Shown here piece by piece: positions 6,086 through 6,154 of a stretch of 6,154 bases of DNA (position 1 is its first letter; each line of letters begins with the position of its first letter). This DNA is from a bacterium. Lineage in GTDB: Bacteria; Desulfobacterota; GWC2-55-46; DRQE01. The notes under the pieces are model-generated. The model saw only the letters and a program-made list of their open reading frames with translations, had not been told where the DNA came from and ran no database searches. Location of the stretch: contig JALUQR010000027.1 of the NCBI GenBank assembly GCA_027017505.1, positions 1 to 6,154 on the forward strand, in the 5' to 3' direction. Both the position numbers and the translations under genes were made by a program.

Positions 6086-6154
6086 TCAGCCCGTTGGCAG
6101 ATATATGTGTGCCTTTGTGCCTGCCCGTGGTCTGGACTCTATGCGCAGGAAACC
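6086..6154 (-). CDS. Sensor histidine kinase, extreme C terminus (NtrB-like, 5' end outside window)
   Basis: Only the last 22 codons and a TGA stop are present; the frame is open to the right edge. The peptide is GFLRIESRPRAGTKAHIYLPTG. It fits the end of the HATPase domain of histidine kinases, where the last strands follow the pattern G-x-I-x-x-x-S-x-x-x-x-G-T-x-x-x-x-x-L-P. The stop is 10 bp before the ntrC ATG, the usual kinase-regulator arrangement, so this is most likely the cognate kinase that phosphorylates D53 of the regulator. Whether it is NtrB proper (cytoplasmic, PII-controlled) or a membrane-bound sensor cannot be told, because the sensor domain is outside the window. Confidence 0.82.
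   Translation of the reverse strand, partial: GFLRIESRPRAGTKAHIYLPTG

Overview
The window is a compact stretch of bacterial chromosome, probably from a thermophile. The bacterial assignment rests on a sigma54-dependent NtrC-type regulator with its histidine kinase, a TATAAT -10 box and strong AGGAGG ribosome binding sites. The thermophile suggestion is weaker. It rests on heavy use of ATA, AGG and AGA codons and on an archaeal-type RNA ligase (Pab1020/Rnl3 family) with its PIN-domain partner, a pair known mostly from archaea and a few deep-branching or thermophilic bacteria. Nothing here fixes the phylum; Aquificota, Nitrospirota or a similar lineage would fit.

Layout from left to right. The 3' two-thirds of an ammonium transporter gene (amt, + strand) enters at the left edge and overlaps tail-to-tail with thiE (- strand, thiamine phosphate synthase). 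thiE diverges from the RNA ligase gene (+ strand) across a 45-bp AT-rich gap, which is the only real promoter-sized space in the window. The ligase gene then runs tail-to-tail, with a 27-bp overlap, into the gene for the PIN-domain 'RNA ligase partner' (- strand). That gene is the last member of a - strand operon. Read in transcription order, the operon is a histidine kinase (only its last 22 codons are in the window), an NtrC-family response regulator, a beta-class DNA methyltransferase with an extra C-terminal domain, and the PIN protein. The operon junctions are 10 bp, 14 bp and a 4-bp ATGA overlap.

The outer genes share a nitrogen theme: Amt imports ammonium, and an NtrB/NtrC pair would normally report nitrogen status and activate sigma54 promoters. 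No sigma54 promoter was found inside the window, and the PII gene often linked to amt is not in it.

The centre is the unusual part. It combines an RNA-joining enzyme, its putative nuclease partner and a DNA methyltransferase without a visible restriction enzyme. The partner sits in the methyltransferase operon, not in the ligase operon. Whether this is a functional RNA-repair or defence module or just tight packing cannot be decided from the sequence alone. Noncoding DNA totals about 69 bp (45 + 14 + 10), and no tRNA, rRNA, CRISPR array, insertion sequence or riboswitch was seen.
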